Part shown: piece after piece, positions 42,305 through 50,535 of the stretch
How the letters are laid out: every line of letters begins with the position of its first letter
How positions within the stretch are numbered: position 1 is the stretch's first letter
NCBI GenBank assembly: GCA_963789225.1
Contig: CAWBKD010000021.1
Location: forward strand, 62,001 to 126,000
Direction of reading: 5' to 3'
DNA: 64,000 bases
Source: Palsa-504 sp963789225
GTDB taxonomy: Bacteria > Actinomycetota > Actinomycetes > Streptosporangiales > Streptosporangiaceae
Translations under genes and position numbers: made by a program
The notes under the pieces: model-generated
Databases searched by the model: none
Told to the model about the DNA's origin: nothing
The model's input: the letters and a program-made list of their open reading frames with translations, nothing else

Positions 42305-43234
42305 ATGGCGTCCCTTCCGATCAGGGTGTGGCTCCCAGCTGCCGATTCGGCTGAGCTGATGGGCGGCCTGCCCGACGGGATGGCCGCCGACGTCTGGACC
42401 GGCGGCGAGCAGGTGCCGGACTCGGCCGGCGAGGTCGAGGTCCTGGTCATGCCGTTCGGCGTGCGGAGATCTCGGTTGTCCCTGCTGGCCACGCTGCCCA
42501 GGTTGCGGCTGATCCAGCTCATGTCGGCCGGCGCGGAGCGCGTCATCCCGCACGTCCCGGCCGGGGTCACCCTGTGCAACGCCCGGGGCGCGCCCGACGC
42601 CGCGGTGGCCGAGTGGATCGTGGCGGTCATCCTGGCCCAGGTGCGGGGGCTGCCCGGCTTCCTGACGGCGCAGCAGCGGGGCGCCTGGGAATTCGCGGAG
42701 GTGCCGTCCCTGGCCGGCCAGAGGGTGCTGATCGTGGGCTACGGCTCGATCGGCGAGGCCGCCGAGCGCGTGCTGACGCCGTTCGGCGTGACCGTCGAGC
42801 GGGTCGCCCGGCACGCGCGCCCCGGCGTGGCCGGTGTGGACGACCTGTCGGCCATGCTGCCGCGCGCGGACGTCGTGGTCTTGCTCGTCCCGGTCACCCC
42901 GGCCACCGTCGCCCTGGCCGACGCGCGGTTCCTCGGCCTCATGCACGACGGCGCACTACTCGTCAACGCGGCCCGCGGCCAGATCGTCGACACCGCTGCC
43001 CTGCTCGCCGAGCTGCAGTCAGGCCGGCTCCGCGCCGCGCTCGACGTCACCGATCCCGAGCCCCTCCCGGCCGGGCACCCGCTCTGGTCCGCGCCGGGCC
43101 TGCTGCTCACGCCCCACCTGGCCGGGGCGACCACGCAGACCATCCCGCGCGCCATGACCATCGTCCGCGCCCAACTGGCCCGCTACGCCGCGGGCGAACC
43201 CCTCCGCAACGTGATCGGACCGCAGGGCTACTAG
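42305..43234 (+). CDS. D-2-hydroxyacid dehydrogenase family protein
   Basis: 309 residues. The NAD site is VLIVGYGSIGEAAERVLTPFG (about 141-161); ALLVNAARGQIVDTAALLAELQSGRLRAALDVTDPEPLPAGHPLW follows, and the catalytic His is in LLLTPHLAGATTQT. A catalytic Arg lies in the NAARGQIVD stretch. It reduces a 2-keto acid to the D-2-hydroxyacid or the reverse. GATAAT stands about 15 bases before ATG 42305, which suggests a short leader. A stem-loop follows, so it is probably transcribed alone. Confidence 0.92.
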   Translation: MASLPIRVWLPAADSAELMGGLPDGMAADVWTGGEQVPDSAGEVEVLVMPFGVRRSRLSLLATLPRLRLIQLMSAGAERVIPHVPAGVTLCNARGAPDAAVAEWIVAVILAQVRGLPGFLTAQQRGAWEFAEVPSLAGQRVLIVGYGSIGEAAERVLTPFGVTVERVARHARPGVAGVDDLSAMLPRADVVVLLVPVTPATVALADARFLGLMHDGALLVNAARGQIVDTAALLAELQSGRLRAALDVTDPEPLPAGHPLWSAPGLLLTPHLAGATTQTIPRAMTIVRAQLARYAAGEPLRNVIGPQGY

Positions 43235-43244
43235 CCGCCCGCCA

Positions 43245-43268
43245 AGCCCGGCGCTGGAAGCCGGGGCT
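43245..43268 (+). terminator. GC-rich stem-loop after the hydroxyacid dehydrogenase gene
   Basis: AGCCCGGC (43245-43252) and GCCGGGGCT (43260-43268) pair with one bulge and a 7-base loop, 11 bases after the stop. No T run. Confidence 0.45.
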
Positions 43269-43306
43269 AGCCGGTCACGTCGCCACCGCGGTGAGACAAT
43301 CGTGCC

Positions 43307-44233
43307 GTGTCGTCCCTGGTAGAGGTTTCACCGAAGGTCAGCGAGGCGCTCGCGGCCGGAGCGCCGGTCGTCGCGCTCGAATCGACGATCATCTCGCACG
43401 GCCTGCCCCGCCCGGGCAACCTGGCCGCCGCGCACGAGTTCGAGGCGATCCTCACTGGCCAGGGCGTGACCCCGGCCACGATCGCGCTCATCGACGGCGT
43501 GCCGAAGGTTGGCCTCGGTTCCGAAGACCTGGAGCGCATCGCGACCGACCAGTCCGTGGTCAAGGTGAGCAGCCGCGACATCGGCATCGCGATGGCGCGG
43601 AAGGTGACCGGCGGCACCACGGTGGCGGCCACGTCCGTGCTGGCCGCCCGGGCGGGGGTCCGCGTGTTCGCGACCGGCGGGCTCGGCGGCGTGCACCGCG
43701 GCGCGGCCGAGAGCTTCGACGAGTCGGCGGACCTGACCGTGCTGTCCCGGACGCCGATCACCGTCGTATCGGCCGGCGTCAAGGCCATCCTGGACATCCC
43801 GGCCACGCTGGAGCGGCTGGAGACCCTGAGCGTCGCCGTCGTCGGGTACCGCACCTCCCGCTTTCCGGCCTTCTGGCTGTCTGATTCCGGCTGCGACCTG
43901 GACTGGCGGGCCGACACGCCGGAGGAGATCGCCGACATCATGGCGGCCCGGTCGGCGTTCGGCGATCGGTCCGCCCTCCTGGTCGCCAACCCGCTGGCCC
44001 CGGCCGACCAGCTCGACCCGCAGGTGTTCAGCGACGCGCTGGCCGAGGCCCTCGCGGCCGCCGCGAGCTCGGGCGTCCGCGGCAAGGCCGTCACCCCGTT
44101 CCTGCTCGACCGCATCCAGCAGGTGACCGGAGGAGCCAGCGTCGCGGTCAACCTGACCATCGCGCGGGGCAACGTCTCGCTGGCAGGGCAGATCGCCCGG
44201 GCGTGGGCCGAACGCGCCGCTGAGCCCCGCTGA
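43307..44233 (+). CDS. psuG: Pseudouridine-5'-phosphate glycosidase
   Basis: 308 residues. Conserved blocks: VVALESTIISHGLPRPGN (about 24-41), IALIDGVPKVGL, VKVSSRDIGIAMARKVTGGTTVAATSVLAARAGVRVFATGGLGGVHRGA, VSAGVKAILDIPATLERLETLSVAVVGY, and FLLDRIQQVTGGASVAVNLT. These are characteristic of PsuG, which splits pseudouridine 5'-phosphate into uracil and ribose 5-phosphate. The neighbouring PfkB kinase would supply the substrate. Start GTG 43307. Confidence 0.95.
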   Translation: MSSLVEVSPKVSEALAAGAPVVALESTIISHGLPRPGNLAAAHEFEAILTGQGVTPATIALIDGVPKVGLGSEDLERIATDQSVVKVSSRDIGIAMARKVTGGTTVAATSVLAARAGVRVFATGGLGGVHRGAAESFDESADLTVLSRTPITVVSAGVKAILDIPATLERLETLSVAVVGYRTSRFPAFWLSDSGCDLDWRADTPEEIADIMAARSAFGDRSALLVANPLAPADQLDPQVFSDALAEALAAAASSGVRGKAVTPFLLDRIQQVTGGASVAVNLTIARGNVSLAGQIARAWAERAAEPR

Positions 44234-44238
44234 GCCCC

Positions 44239-45189
44239 TTGACGGCCAACCCCACCACCCCCCGCCGGGTCGTCGCAACCAACCCCACCCACCGCCGGGT
44301 CGTGGTCTGCGGTGACGTGATCAACGACGTCCTGGTCAAGCCGGTCGGCGAGATAGCCCCGGGCAGCGACACCCCGTCGGCCATCCGGGCCTGCCCGGGC
44401 GGTGCCGCGGCCGGGCAGGCCGCGTGGATGGCTCATCTCGGCGCGCAGGTCACCTTCGCGGCGCGGGTCGGCGCGGGGGACGCCGGCCACCACCGGCAGG
44501 AACTGGCCCGCTTCGGCGTCGACGCTCACCTGGCCGAAGACGACCAGGCGGGCACCGGCACGATCGTGATCATGGTGGCGCCAGACGGCGAGCGGACCAT
44601 GTTCACCGACCGCGGCGCGAACCTGCGGCTGCGACGATCCGACCTCCCGGCCCGCCTGCTCGACGACGCGGCGGTCCTGCACCTGACCGGCTACACGTTC
44701 TTCGAGCCCGCGCTGCTCGAGGTGGCGCTGTGGCTCCTCGAGCAGGCTCGTTCCCGCGATCTGGCCGTCACCATCGACCCGGCGTCCGCGGCCTTCCTGG
44801 CCCGGCTGGAACCGGGAGCGTTCCTGCGCTGGACCGAGGGCGCCGCGGTCTGCTTCCCCAATCGCGACGAGGCCGCCGTGCTGGCCGGGGAGGCGGACCC
44901 GGTCACGATGGCCGTCCGCCTGACCCAGCACTACGGTCTCGTACTGCTGAAGCTCGGGGCCCACGGCTGCCTCCTGGCCGTGCCGGGCGAGGCTCCGGTC
45001 GCGATCCCTGCCCACCCGGCGCAGGCCAGGGACTCCACCGGCGCGGGCGACGCGTTCTGCGGTGCCTTCATGAGCCGCTGGGTGGCCGCCGGCCCGGATC
45101 CGCAGACCGCCGACCTGATCGCGGCGGCGGAGTTCGCCGCGACCATCGCCGCCTCGGTGGTCACCCGCCTGGGCGGTCGTCCCTGGTAG
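44239..45189 (+). CDS. psuK: PfkB-type carbohydrate kinase, probable pseudouridine kinase
   Basis: 316 residues. RAxPGGAAAG-type signature 1 (RACPGGAAAGQAAWMAHLGA, about 50-70) and signature 2 DSTGAGDAFCGAFM (about 260) with the catalytic Asp of GAGDAF. It starts 5 bases after psuG, so phosphorylation of pseudouridine is the likely role. The TTG 44239 start gives an N-terminal part with an internal duplication (NPTTPRRVVATNPTHRRVV), visible as an imperfect 27-base direct repeat; GTG near 44305 would skip it and still keep the kinase core. Confidence 0.88.
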   Translation: MTANPTTPRRVVATNPTHRRVVVCGDVINDVLVKPVGEIAPGSDTPSAIRACPGGAAAGQAAWMAHLGAQVTFAARVGAGDAGHHRQELARFGVDAHLAEDDQAGTGTIVIMVAPDGERTMFTDRGANLRLRRSDLPARLLDDAAVLHLTGYTFFEPALLEVALWLLEQARSRDLAVTIDPASAAFLARLEPGAFLRWTEGAAVCFPNRDEAAVLAGEADPVTMAVRLTQHYGLVLLKLGAHGCLLAVPGEAPVAIPAHPAQARDSTGAGDAFCGAFMSRWVAAGPDPQTADLIAAAEFAATIAASVVTRLGGRPW

Positions 45190-45206
45190 CAGGCTCACCG
45201 GGCCAC

Positions 45207-45224
45207 GCGATCCCTCAAGATCGC
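45207..45224 (+). terminator. Stem-loop after psuK
   Basis: GCGATC (45207-45212) and GATCGC (45219-45224) form a perfect 6-base stem with loop CCTCAA, 18 bases after the psuK stop. The corresponding place in the second GH5 unit has lost the pairing. Confidence 0.5.
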
Positions 45225-45318
45225 ACATCGGCGATAATCAAGGCGCTATGATCTCGGCGCAACGCGGTACGGTCTGAGCCGCTCTGTCACGAAAACGTCG
45301 CATACGGAGGTCCTTCCC
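45225..45318 (+). promoter_or_regulatory. Promoter and conserved leader of GH5 copy 1
   Basis: Contains GATAAT and, 9-10 bases on, TATGAT, either of which could be a -10, then the leader GGTACGGTCTGAGCCGCTC.. and TACGGAGGTCC just before GTG 45319. About 80% of it matches 46572-46660. A small stem GCGG..CCGC surrounds GGTCTGA. Conservation may simply reflect recent duplication. Confidence 0.5.
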
Positions 45319-46527
45319 GTGACCAGGGCACGATGGGCGCGCGCCGGACGCAGGCTCGGCTGGCCATTGCTGGTGATCGGCGCGGCGCTGGCGCTGGCCG
45401 CGATGCTTACCGGGGCGGCGGCAGCCGCACCAGCCCGTGACGGGTCGACCGGGGATAGCGGGTCGTGCGGCCAGGCGGTCGGCCCGTTCACCGTCGACGG
45501 CACCCGGGTGCTCGGGGCAGGCGGCAAGGTCTTCGTCTCCTACGGGACCACGGTGTCCGGCCTGCAGGGCCCGGACTGGAGGAGTTCCGTCAGCCTCGAC
45601 GTGGATGAGATCGCGGCGACCGCCGATGACTGGTGCGCCAACACGGTCCGGCTGCAACTGAGCCAGGACAACCTCCTCGGACCGAACGGGACCGGCGACG
45701 ACCGGGCCTACATGAACGCGATCGAGACCGAGGTTTCGGCGGCCGAGGATGACCACCTGGTGGTGGTGCTCAACGATGACACCGAGCTCACGGCGCCAGC
45801 CTGGAACTTGGAGCAGGCCCCGACGCCCGAAACCGAGACCTTCTGGAAGGACCTGGTCAACGTCTACGGCCAGGACCCGCAGGTGATCTTGGACCTGTTC
45901 AACGAGCCGCGGTTGTACTACAGCGGCATGTCGCAGGCCCAGATGTGGCAGCTTTGGCTGAATGGCGGCGTCTTCGGGGGCGTGGACTACACGATCGGCA
46001 TGGCGCAGCTAGCGGAATACGTGCGGACGACCCTCGGCGCGCAGAACCTGTTCTGGGTGGAGGGCCCGCGCTACTCCGTCTCGTTCGACGGGATGATGCG
46101 TGCGGGGGCCCTGCTGACGGTGAGCGGGGTCGTCTACGCGGTGCACCACCCGAACGCCCCGCACGACAGCAGTGGCTGGTACGCCGATTTCGGTTACCTC
46201 GTTACCGAGGGCATCGCCCCGGTCGTGGACGGCGAGTGGACGAACTACGAGCCGGTGCCGACCCCGGGTCCGGCGGTGGTGCCCACCTCGTGCTGGCCGG
46301 ATGCGCCGACCGCGGTTCCCGCGTACCTGCGGTACCTGTCCGCACTCGGCGTCGGCCTGAACGTCTATACGCTCCAGCCCGGCTACATGATCAATTCCTC
46401 CGGCAACCTGGCCGATCCCACCACGATCAACGCGGCCACCTGGAGCTGCCAATCCGATCAGGAACCACAGCCCGGCCAGGGCGCCGGATCCCTGGTCATG
46501 GCGTGGTTCAAGCAGAACAACGGCTGA
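45319..46527 (+). CDS. Secreted glycoside hydrolase family 5 (cellulase-like), copy 1
   Basis: 402 residues with a signal peptide of the basic-hydrophobic type (RRLGWPLLVIGAALALAAMLTGAAAAAPA). GH5 features: SYGTTVSGLQ, WCANTVRLQLSQDNLL, the acid/base Glu in DLFNEPR (about 195), and the nucleophile Glu in VVDGEWTNYE (about 307). SGVVYAVHHPNAPH and LTSCWP-type blocks are shared with copy 2. It should hydrolyse beta-glucan or mannan outside the cell; exact substrate is not readable. The stop is followed by the second unit. Confidence 0.9.
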   Translation: MTRARWARAGRRLGWPLLVIGAALALAAMLTGAAAAAPARDGSTGDSGSCGQAVGPFTVDGTRVLGAGGKVFVSYGTTVSGLQGPDWRSSVSLDVDEIAATADDWCANTVRLQLSQDNLLGPNGTGDDRAYMNAIETEVSAAEDDHLVVVLNDDTELTAPAWNLEQAPTPETETFWKDLVNVYGQDPQVILDLFNEPRLYYSGMSQAQMWQLWLNGGVFGGVDYTIGMAQLAEYVRTTLGAQNLFWVEGPRYSVSFDGMMRAGALLTVSGVVYAVHHPNAPHDSSGWYADFGYLVTEGIAPVVDGEWTNYEPVPTPGPAVVPTSCWPDAPTAVPAYLRYLSALGVGLNVYTLQPGYMINSSGNLADPTTINAATWSCQSDQEPQPGQGAGSLVMAWFKQNNG

Positions 46528-46571
46528 CTGACCTCGCCACGCCACCGGGCCACCTGAACCCTTCAAGGCCG

Positions 46572-46660
46572 CACACCTGGGATGATCAAGGCGCTATGAT
46601 CGCGGCGCGGTACGGTCTGAGCCGCTCTGTCGCGAAACGTCGTATACGGAGGTCCTTCCC
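46572..46660 (+). promoter_or_regulatory. Promoter and conserved leader of GH5 copy 2
   Basis: Same layout as 45225-45318: GATGAT in place of GATAAT, identical AAGGCGCTATGATC, GGTACGGTCTGAGCCGCTCTGTC and the ribosome site in TATACGGAGGTCC. Here GCGGC and GCCGC give a 5-base stem around the shared core. Confidence 0.5.
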
Positions 46661-47866
46661 GTGGCGAGGGCACGATGGGCACGCGCCGGACGCAGGCTCG
46701 GCTGGCCATCGACGGTGATCGGCGCGGCGCTGGCGCTGGCCGCGATGCTCGGCGGGTCGGCCGCACCCGCGGCGGGGGGCGTGCGGCCCCCGGCCAGCCC
46801 GTCGTGCGGTAACGCGGTCGGGCCGTTCACCGTCCACGGCACCGAGGTGCTCGGGGCGGGCGGCAAGGTCTTCGTCTCCTACGGGACCACCGTCTCCGGC
46901 CTGCAGAACCCGAACTGGGAGGCTTCCCTCAACCTGGACCTGCAGGAGATCGCGGCGACCGCCGACGACTGGTGCGCCAACACGGTCCGGCTGCAGCTCA
47001 GCCAGGACAACCTCCTCGGGCCGAGCGGGACCGGCTTCAACCAGGCCTACCTGAACGCCATCAAGGCCGAGGTGCTGACCGCCGAGAGCGACAACCTGGT
47101 CGTGGTGCTCAACGATGACACCGAGGTCACGGCCCCGGTGTGGAAGGCCGAACTGGGACCGACGCCAGCGACCGAGACCTTCTGGAAGGACCTGACCAAG
47201 GTCTATGACCACGACCCGCAGGTGATCTTCGACCTCTTCAACGAGCCGCGCATGTACTACAGCGGCATGTCGCAGGCCCTGGAGTGGAAGCTGTGGCTGA
47301 ACGGGGGCAACTTCCTCGGGGCGCATTACCCCTTCGGCATGGCGGGGCTGGCCCGGTACGTGCGGACTACCCTGCACGCGAAGAACCTGTTCTGGATCGA
47401 GGGCCCGCGCTTCTCGTTCTCATTCGCCGGGATGCTGCGCGAGGGAGCCGCGCTGAAGGTGAGCGGGGTCGTCTACGCGGTGCACCACCCCGCCGCCCCG
47501 CACGACACCAGCGGCTGGAGCGCCGACTTCGGTTACCTCGTTACCGAGGGCATCGCCCCGGTCGTGGACGGCGAGTGGACGAACTACGAGCCGGCGCCGA
47601 CCGTTCAGGCGACGATCACGCAGACCTCGTGCTGGCCCGATGCGCCCACCGCGGTTCCCGCGTACCTGCGGTACCTGGGGTACCTGGGCATCGGCCTGAA
47701 CGTCTACACGCTCCTGCCCGGCTACATGATCAAGTCCTACGCCAACCTGGGCGACCCCACGACGATCAACGCGGCGACCTGGAGCTGCAAATCCAACCAC
47801 GAACGGCAGCCCGGGCAGGGCGCCGGATCCCTGGTCATGGCCTGGTTCATGCAGAACAACGGCTAA
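46661..47866 (+). CDS. Secreted glycoside hydrolase family 5 (cellulase-like), copy 2
   Basis: 401 residues, clearly a paralogue of the preceding gene. The signal peptide (RRLGWPSTVIGAALALAAMLGG), acid/base Glu in DLFNEPR and nucleophile Glu in VVDGEWTNYE are kept. Differences are concentrated between residues 140-180 and near GGNFLGAHYPFGMAGLARY, possibly changing substrate contacts. Both copies look intact and functional. The downstream neighbour is the glycerol/dihydroxyacetone operon on the same strand, separated by a strong promoter. Confidence 0.9.
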   Translation: MARARWARAGRRLGWPSTVIGAALALAAMLGGSAAPAAGGVRPPASPSCGNAVGPFTVHGTEVLGAGGKVFVSYGTTVSGLQNPNWEASLNLDLQEIAATADDWCANTVRLQLSQDNLLGPSGTGFNQAYLNAIKAEVLTAESDNLVVVLNDDTEVTAPVWKAELGPTPATETFWKDLTKVYDHDPQVIFDLFNEPRMYYSGMSQALEWKLWLNGGNFLGAHYPFGMAGLARYVRTTLHAKNLFWIEGPRFSFSFAGMLREGAALKVSGVVYAVHHPAAPHDTSGWSADFGYLVTEGIAPVVDGEWTNYEPAPTVQATITQTSCWPDAPTAVPAYLRYLGYLGIGLNVYTLLPGYMIKSYANLGDPTTINAATWSCKSNHERQPGQGAGSLVMAWFMQNNG

Positions 47867-47915
47867 GCCGGCCAGGCCGGGTCGCCGGAGCCGCACCAAT
47901 TTCTGCGTTCCCCTC

Positions 47916-47991
47916 TTGACGGCCGACCGGCGCAGGCTTATGTTTCGTGAAACGTCGTTCGGCAATGTCGAACAGGTTTCGAGCGAAAACC
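47916..47991 (+). promoter_or_regulatory. Promoter and operator region of the glycerol/dihydroxyacetone operon
   Basis: TTGACG (47916-47921), 17 bases, TATGTT (47939-47944): the best sigma-70-type promoter in the window. Directly at the expected start lie the inverted repeats GTTTC-GT-GAAAC (47942-47953), GTTCG-N7-CGAAC (47957-47973) and GGTTT..AAAACC (47975-47991). A word similar to the middle one occurs between iclR and dhaM (52983-53002). The likely ligand-responsive regulator is the IclR protein encoded in the cluster. Confidence 0.6.
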
Positions 47992-48057
47992 GTCTCGCCG
48001 GAGGAGGTGAGAAGCCCCTGGCGCCCCGCCTGGCCGGGGCTCGCCGCGGGCGATCGC

Positions 48058-48870
48058 ATGGCAGCACCACCCACTACCCCGCAGAAACTCGGAGCCGAGT
48101 TCCTGGGAACCGCCTTCCTGGTTTTCATCGGCGCCGGCTCAGCCGCTGCCACCCACTTCTTCATGGACGGCAGCGCCCTGACGAAGACCCCCAACCCCTT
48201 CTCCGGAGCGCAGCTCGCGGCGATCTCCTTCGCGTTCATGTTCGCCGTGGTCGGCGCGGTCTACGCGATCGGCCACATATCCGGCGGGCACATCAACCCG
48301 GCGGTCACCCTAGCGCTCGCCGTACGCGGCCACTTCCCGTGGCGCGAGGTGCCCGGCTACATGGCCGCCCAGGTGGCGGGCGCGGTGGCCGGCGCGGCCG
48401 CCATCTACCTGACCATCGGTAAGGCGGCGACGGTGGCCGCAGGCGGCGGGGTCACCTCGTACGGCGGGACCACCAACTTCGGGCAGGGACTGGCCATCGA
48501 GGCGATCGGCACGTTCATCTTGGTGTTCGTGGTCTTCGGCGTCATCGATCACCGCGCGGTGCCCGGATGGGCCCCGATGGCGATCGGCGGCATCGTCTTC
48601 GCGATCATCATGATCGTGGGAGCGGGCACCGGGGCGGCCATCAACCCGGCCCGCTACCTGGGCGCGGTGTTCATGTTCAAGGCGTTCGGCGGCAAGGTCT
48701 TGTGGTCGCAGCTGCCCGCGTACCTGATCGGCGAGTTCGGCGGTGGCGTGCTGGGCGGCCTGGCCTGGGCCGCGATCGGCCGCATCCGCGAGGACGCGGC
48801 GCTGACCAGCCTCGCGCCCACTGTTCCCAATGACACCGCATCGGAAGAACTCAGTGGAGCGACGTCATGA
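48058..48870 (+). CDS. Aquaglyceroporin (MIP family, glycerol facilitator-like)
   Basis: 270 residues from ATG 48058. Six helices with two half-helices. The first NPA is in GHISGGHINPAVTLALAV (about 82); the second is in GAGTGAAINPARYLGAVF (about 192), followed by the Arg common to glycerol-conducting pores. It passes glycerol or dihydroxyacetone by facilitated diffusion. It is the first gene of the operon with dhaK, overlapping it by ATGA. A strong GGAGGAGG at 48001 lies 50 bases before this start and might serve a longer N-terminus in the same frame. Confidence 0.92.
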   Translation: MAAPPTTPQKLGAEFLGTAFLVFIGAGSAAATHFFMDGSALTKTPNPFSGAQLAAISFAFMFAVVGAVYAIGHISGGHINPAVTLALAVRGHFPWREVPGYMAAQVAGAVAGAAAIYLTIGKAATVAAGGGVTSYGGTTNFGQGLAIEAIGTFILVFVVFGVIDHRAVPGWAPMAIGGIVFAIIMIVGAGTGAAINPARYLGAVFMFKAFGGKVLWSQLPAYLIGEFGGGVLGGLAWAAIGRIREDAALTSLAPTVPNDTASEELSGATS

Positions 48871-49859
48871 AGAAGCTCATCAACGCCCCCGAAGACGTGG
48901 TTACGGAGGCTCTCGAGGGTGTCGCCGCGGCGCACCCGTCGCTTTCCGTGGACGTCGAGAACAAGGTGATCACCCGGGCCGGCGGCCCGACGGCAGGCAA
49001 GGTGGGCCTGGTGTCCGGTGGCGGCTCGGGCCACGAGCCGCTACACGGCGGGTTCGTCGGGTACGGGATGCTGGACGCGGCCTGCCCGGGGGAGGTGTTC
49101 ACCTCGCCGGTGCCTGACCAGATGCTCATCGCGACCAAGGCGGTCAACGGCGGTGCGGGCGTCCTGCACGTCGTGAAGAACTACACCGGGGACGTGCTCA
49201 ACTTCCAGATGGCCGCCGAACTGGCCGAGGACGAGGGCATCGAGGTCGCCAGCGTCGTGACCAACGACGACGTGGCGGTGCAGGACTCCCTCTACACCGC
49301 TGGCCGCCGCGGCGTCGGCGCCACGGTGTTCCTCGAGAAGATCGCCGGGGCACTGGCCGAGGAGGGCGCGGACCTGGCGGCCGTGGCCGCCGTGGCCCGC
49401 GAGGTCAACGAGCGGAGCCGGTCGTTCGGGGTCGCGCTGAGCTCGTGCATCGTTCCCGCGGCAGGCAAGCCCACCTTCGAACTCGGTGACTCCGAGGTGG
49501 AACTCGGCATCGGCATCCACGGCGAGCCGGGCCGGACCAGGGCCGCGCTTAGCTCAGCCCATGAGCTGGCGGCGGTGGCCCTCGGCGCGATCAGCGCCGA
49601 TATGCCCGTCAGCGGTGACCTGCTGGTGATGGTCAACGGCATGGGCGGCACCCCGCTGATCGAGCTGTACCTCATGTTCAACGAGGTGCGCAGGTACCTG
49701 GAGGGCCACGGCGGCCGTATCGCCAGGAGCCTGGTCGGCAACTACATCACCAGCCTGGAGATGCAGGGCTTCTCGGTGACGGTCTGCCAGCTCACCGACG
49801 GGCTCACCCGGCTGTGGGACGCGCCGGTGGACACGCCTGCCCTGCGGTGGGGACGCTAG
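48867..49859 (+). CDS. dhaK: Dihydroxyacetone kinase subunit DhaK
   Basis: 330 residues. VSGGGSGHEPLHGGFVGYGMLDAACPGEVFTSP (about 50-83) holds the substrate-binding loop; GVLHVVKNYTGDVLNFQMAAELA, and the conserved His that binds dihydroxyacetone covalently in GIGIHGEPG (about 218). It presents dihydroxyacetone to the ADP-bearing DhaL subunit. The gene order dhaK-dhaL plus EI, DhaM and HPr shows the PTS-type enzyme, not the ATP-dependent one-chain kinase. Confidence 0.96.
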   Translation: MKKLINAPEDVVTEALEGVAAAHPSLSVDVENKVITRAGGPTAGKVGLVSGGGSGHEPLHGGFVGYGMLDAACPGEVFTSPVPDQMLIATKAVNGGAGVLHVVKNYTGDVLNFQMAAELAEDEGIEVASVVTNDDVAVQDSLYTAGRRGVGATVFLEKIAGALAEEGADLAAVAAVAREVNERSRSFGVALSSCIVPAAGKPTFELGDSEVELGIGIHGEPGRTRAALSSAHELAAVALGAISADMPVSGDLLVMVNGMGGTPLIELYLMFNEVRRYLEGHGGRIARSLVGNYITSLEMQGFSVTVCQLTDGLTRLWDAPVDTPALRWGR

Positions 49860-49896
49860 GACCCAGCGAATTCCCACCGTCAGTCAGGGAGCCACC

Positions 49897-50535
49897 ATGG
49901 ACGCCGAAGTCTTCCGGGCCTGGATAGTGTCCGTCACCGAGGTCATTGAGGCCAACCGCGATCACCTGACCCAGCTGGACGCGGCGATCGGCGACGCCGA
50001 TCACGGCATCAACCTGGCCCGCGGGTTCACCGCGGTGCTCGGCGCCCTCGACGCGGCACCCGCGAAGTCTGACACGCCCGGGGCGATCCTGACCCTGACG
50101 GGTAACACGCTGATCTCCAAGGTCGGCGGCGCCTCCGGCCCGCTGTACGGCACGGCCTTCCGCCGTGCAGGAAAGGCGCTCGGAGACGCCGCCGACGTGG
50201 ACCTGCCCGCGCTGTCGGCCGCACTGGACGCGGCCCTCGCGGGCGTCCAGCAGCTCGGCGCCGCCCGCGAGGGCGACAAGACGATGGTCGACGCGCTCGC
50301 GCCCGCGACGCGGGCCTTCAGCGAGGCCATCGCGGCGGGCGCGTCGCAGGACGACGCCCTCACGTCCCTGGCCGAGGCGGCCCAGGCAGGCGCCGTCGCG
50401 ACCATCCCCCTGCAGGCCCTGAAGGGCCGGGCGAGCTACCTCGGCCCGCGTAGCGTCGGCCACGAGGACCCGGGAGCCGTCTCGACCGCGCTCATCCTCG
50501 GCGCCCTAAGAGACGTCGCGCGGGTCCGGAGATGA
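49897..50535 (+). CDS. dhaL: Dihydroxyacetone kinase subunit DhaL
   Basis: 212 residues. The ADP-binding acidic motif DAAIGDADHGINLARGF (about 29-45) with three Asp for Mg2+ binding, GGASGPLYGTAFRRAGKALG and GDKTMVDALAPA. Carries a tightly bound ADP that is rephosphorylated by DhaM, then phosphorylates dihydroxyacetone on DhaK. Starts 37 bases after dhaK and overlaps the next gene by ATGA. Confidence 0.96.
   Translation: MDAEVFRAWIVSVTEVIEANRDHLTQLDAAIGDADHGINLARGFTAVLGALDAAPAKSDTPGAILTLTGNTLISKVGGASGPLYGTAFRRAGKALGDAADVDLPALSAALDAALAGVQQLGAAREGDKTMVDALAPATRAFSEAIAAGASQDDALTSLAEAAQAGAVATIPLQALKGRASYLGPRSVGHEDPGAVSTALILGALRDVARVRR

Larger units (their letters stand above)
45196..47889. repeat. 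Tandem duplication of a GH5 gene with its leader (offset about 1347 bases)
   Basis: The word CACCGGGCCAC occurs at 45196 and 46543, and from there both units contain the same order: a promoter region, leader and GH5 gene. Units are 45196-46542 and 46543 to about 47889. The upstream break lies just after psuK and the downstream one just before the glycerol operon promoter. Confidence 0.8.
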
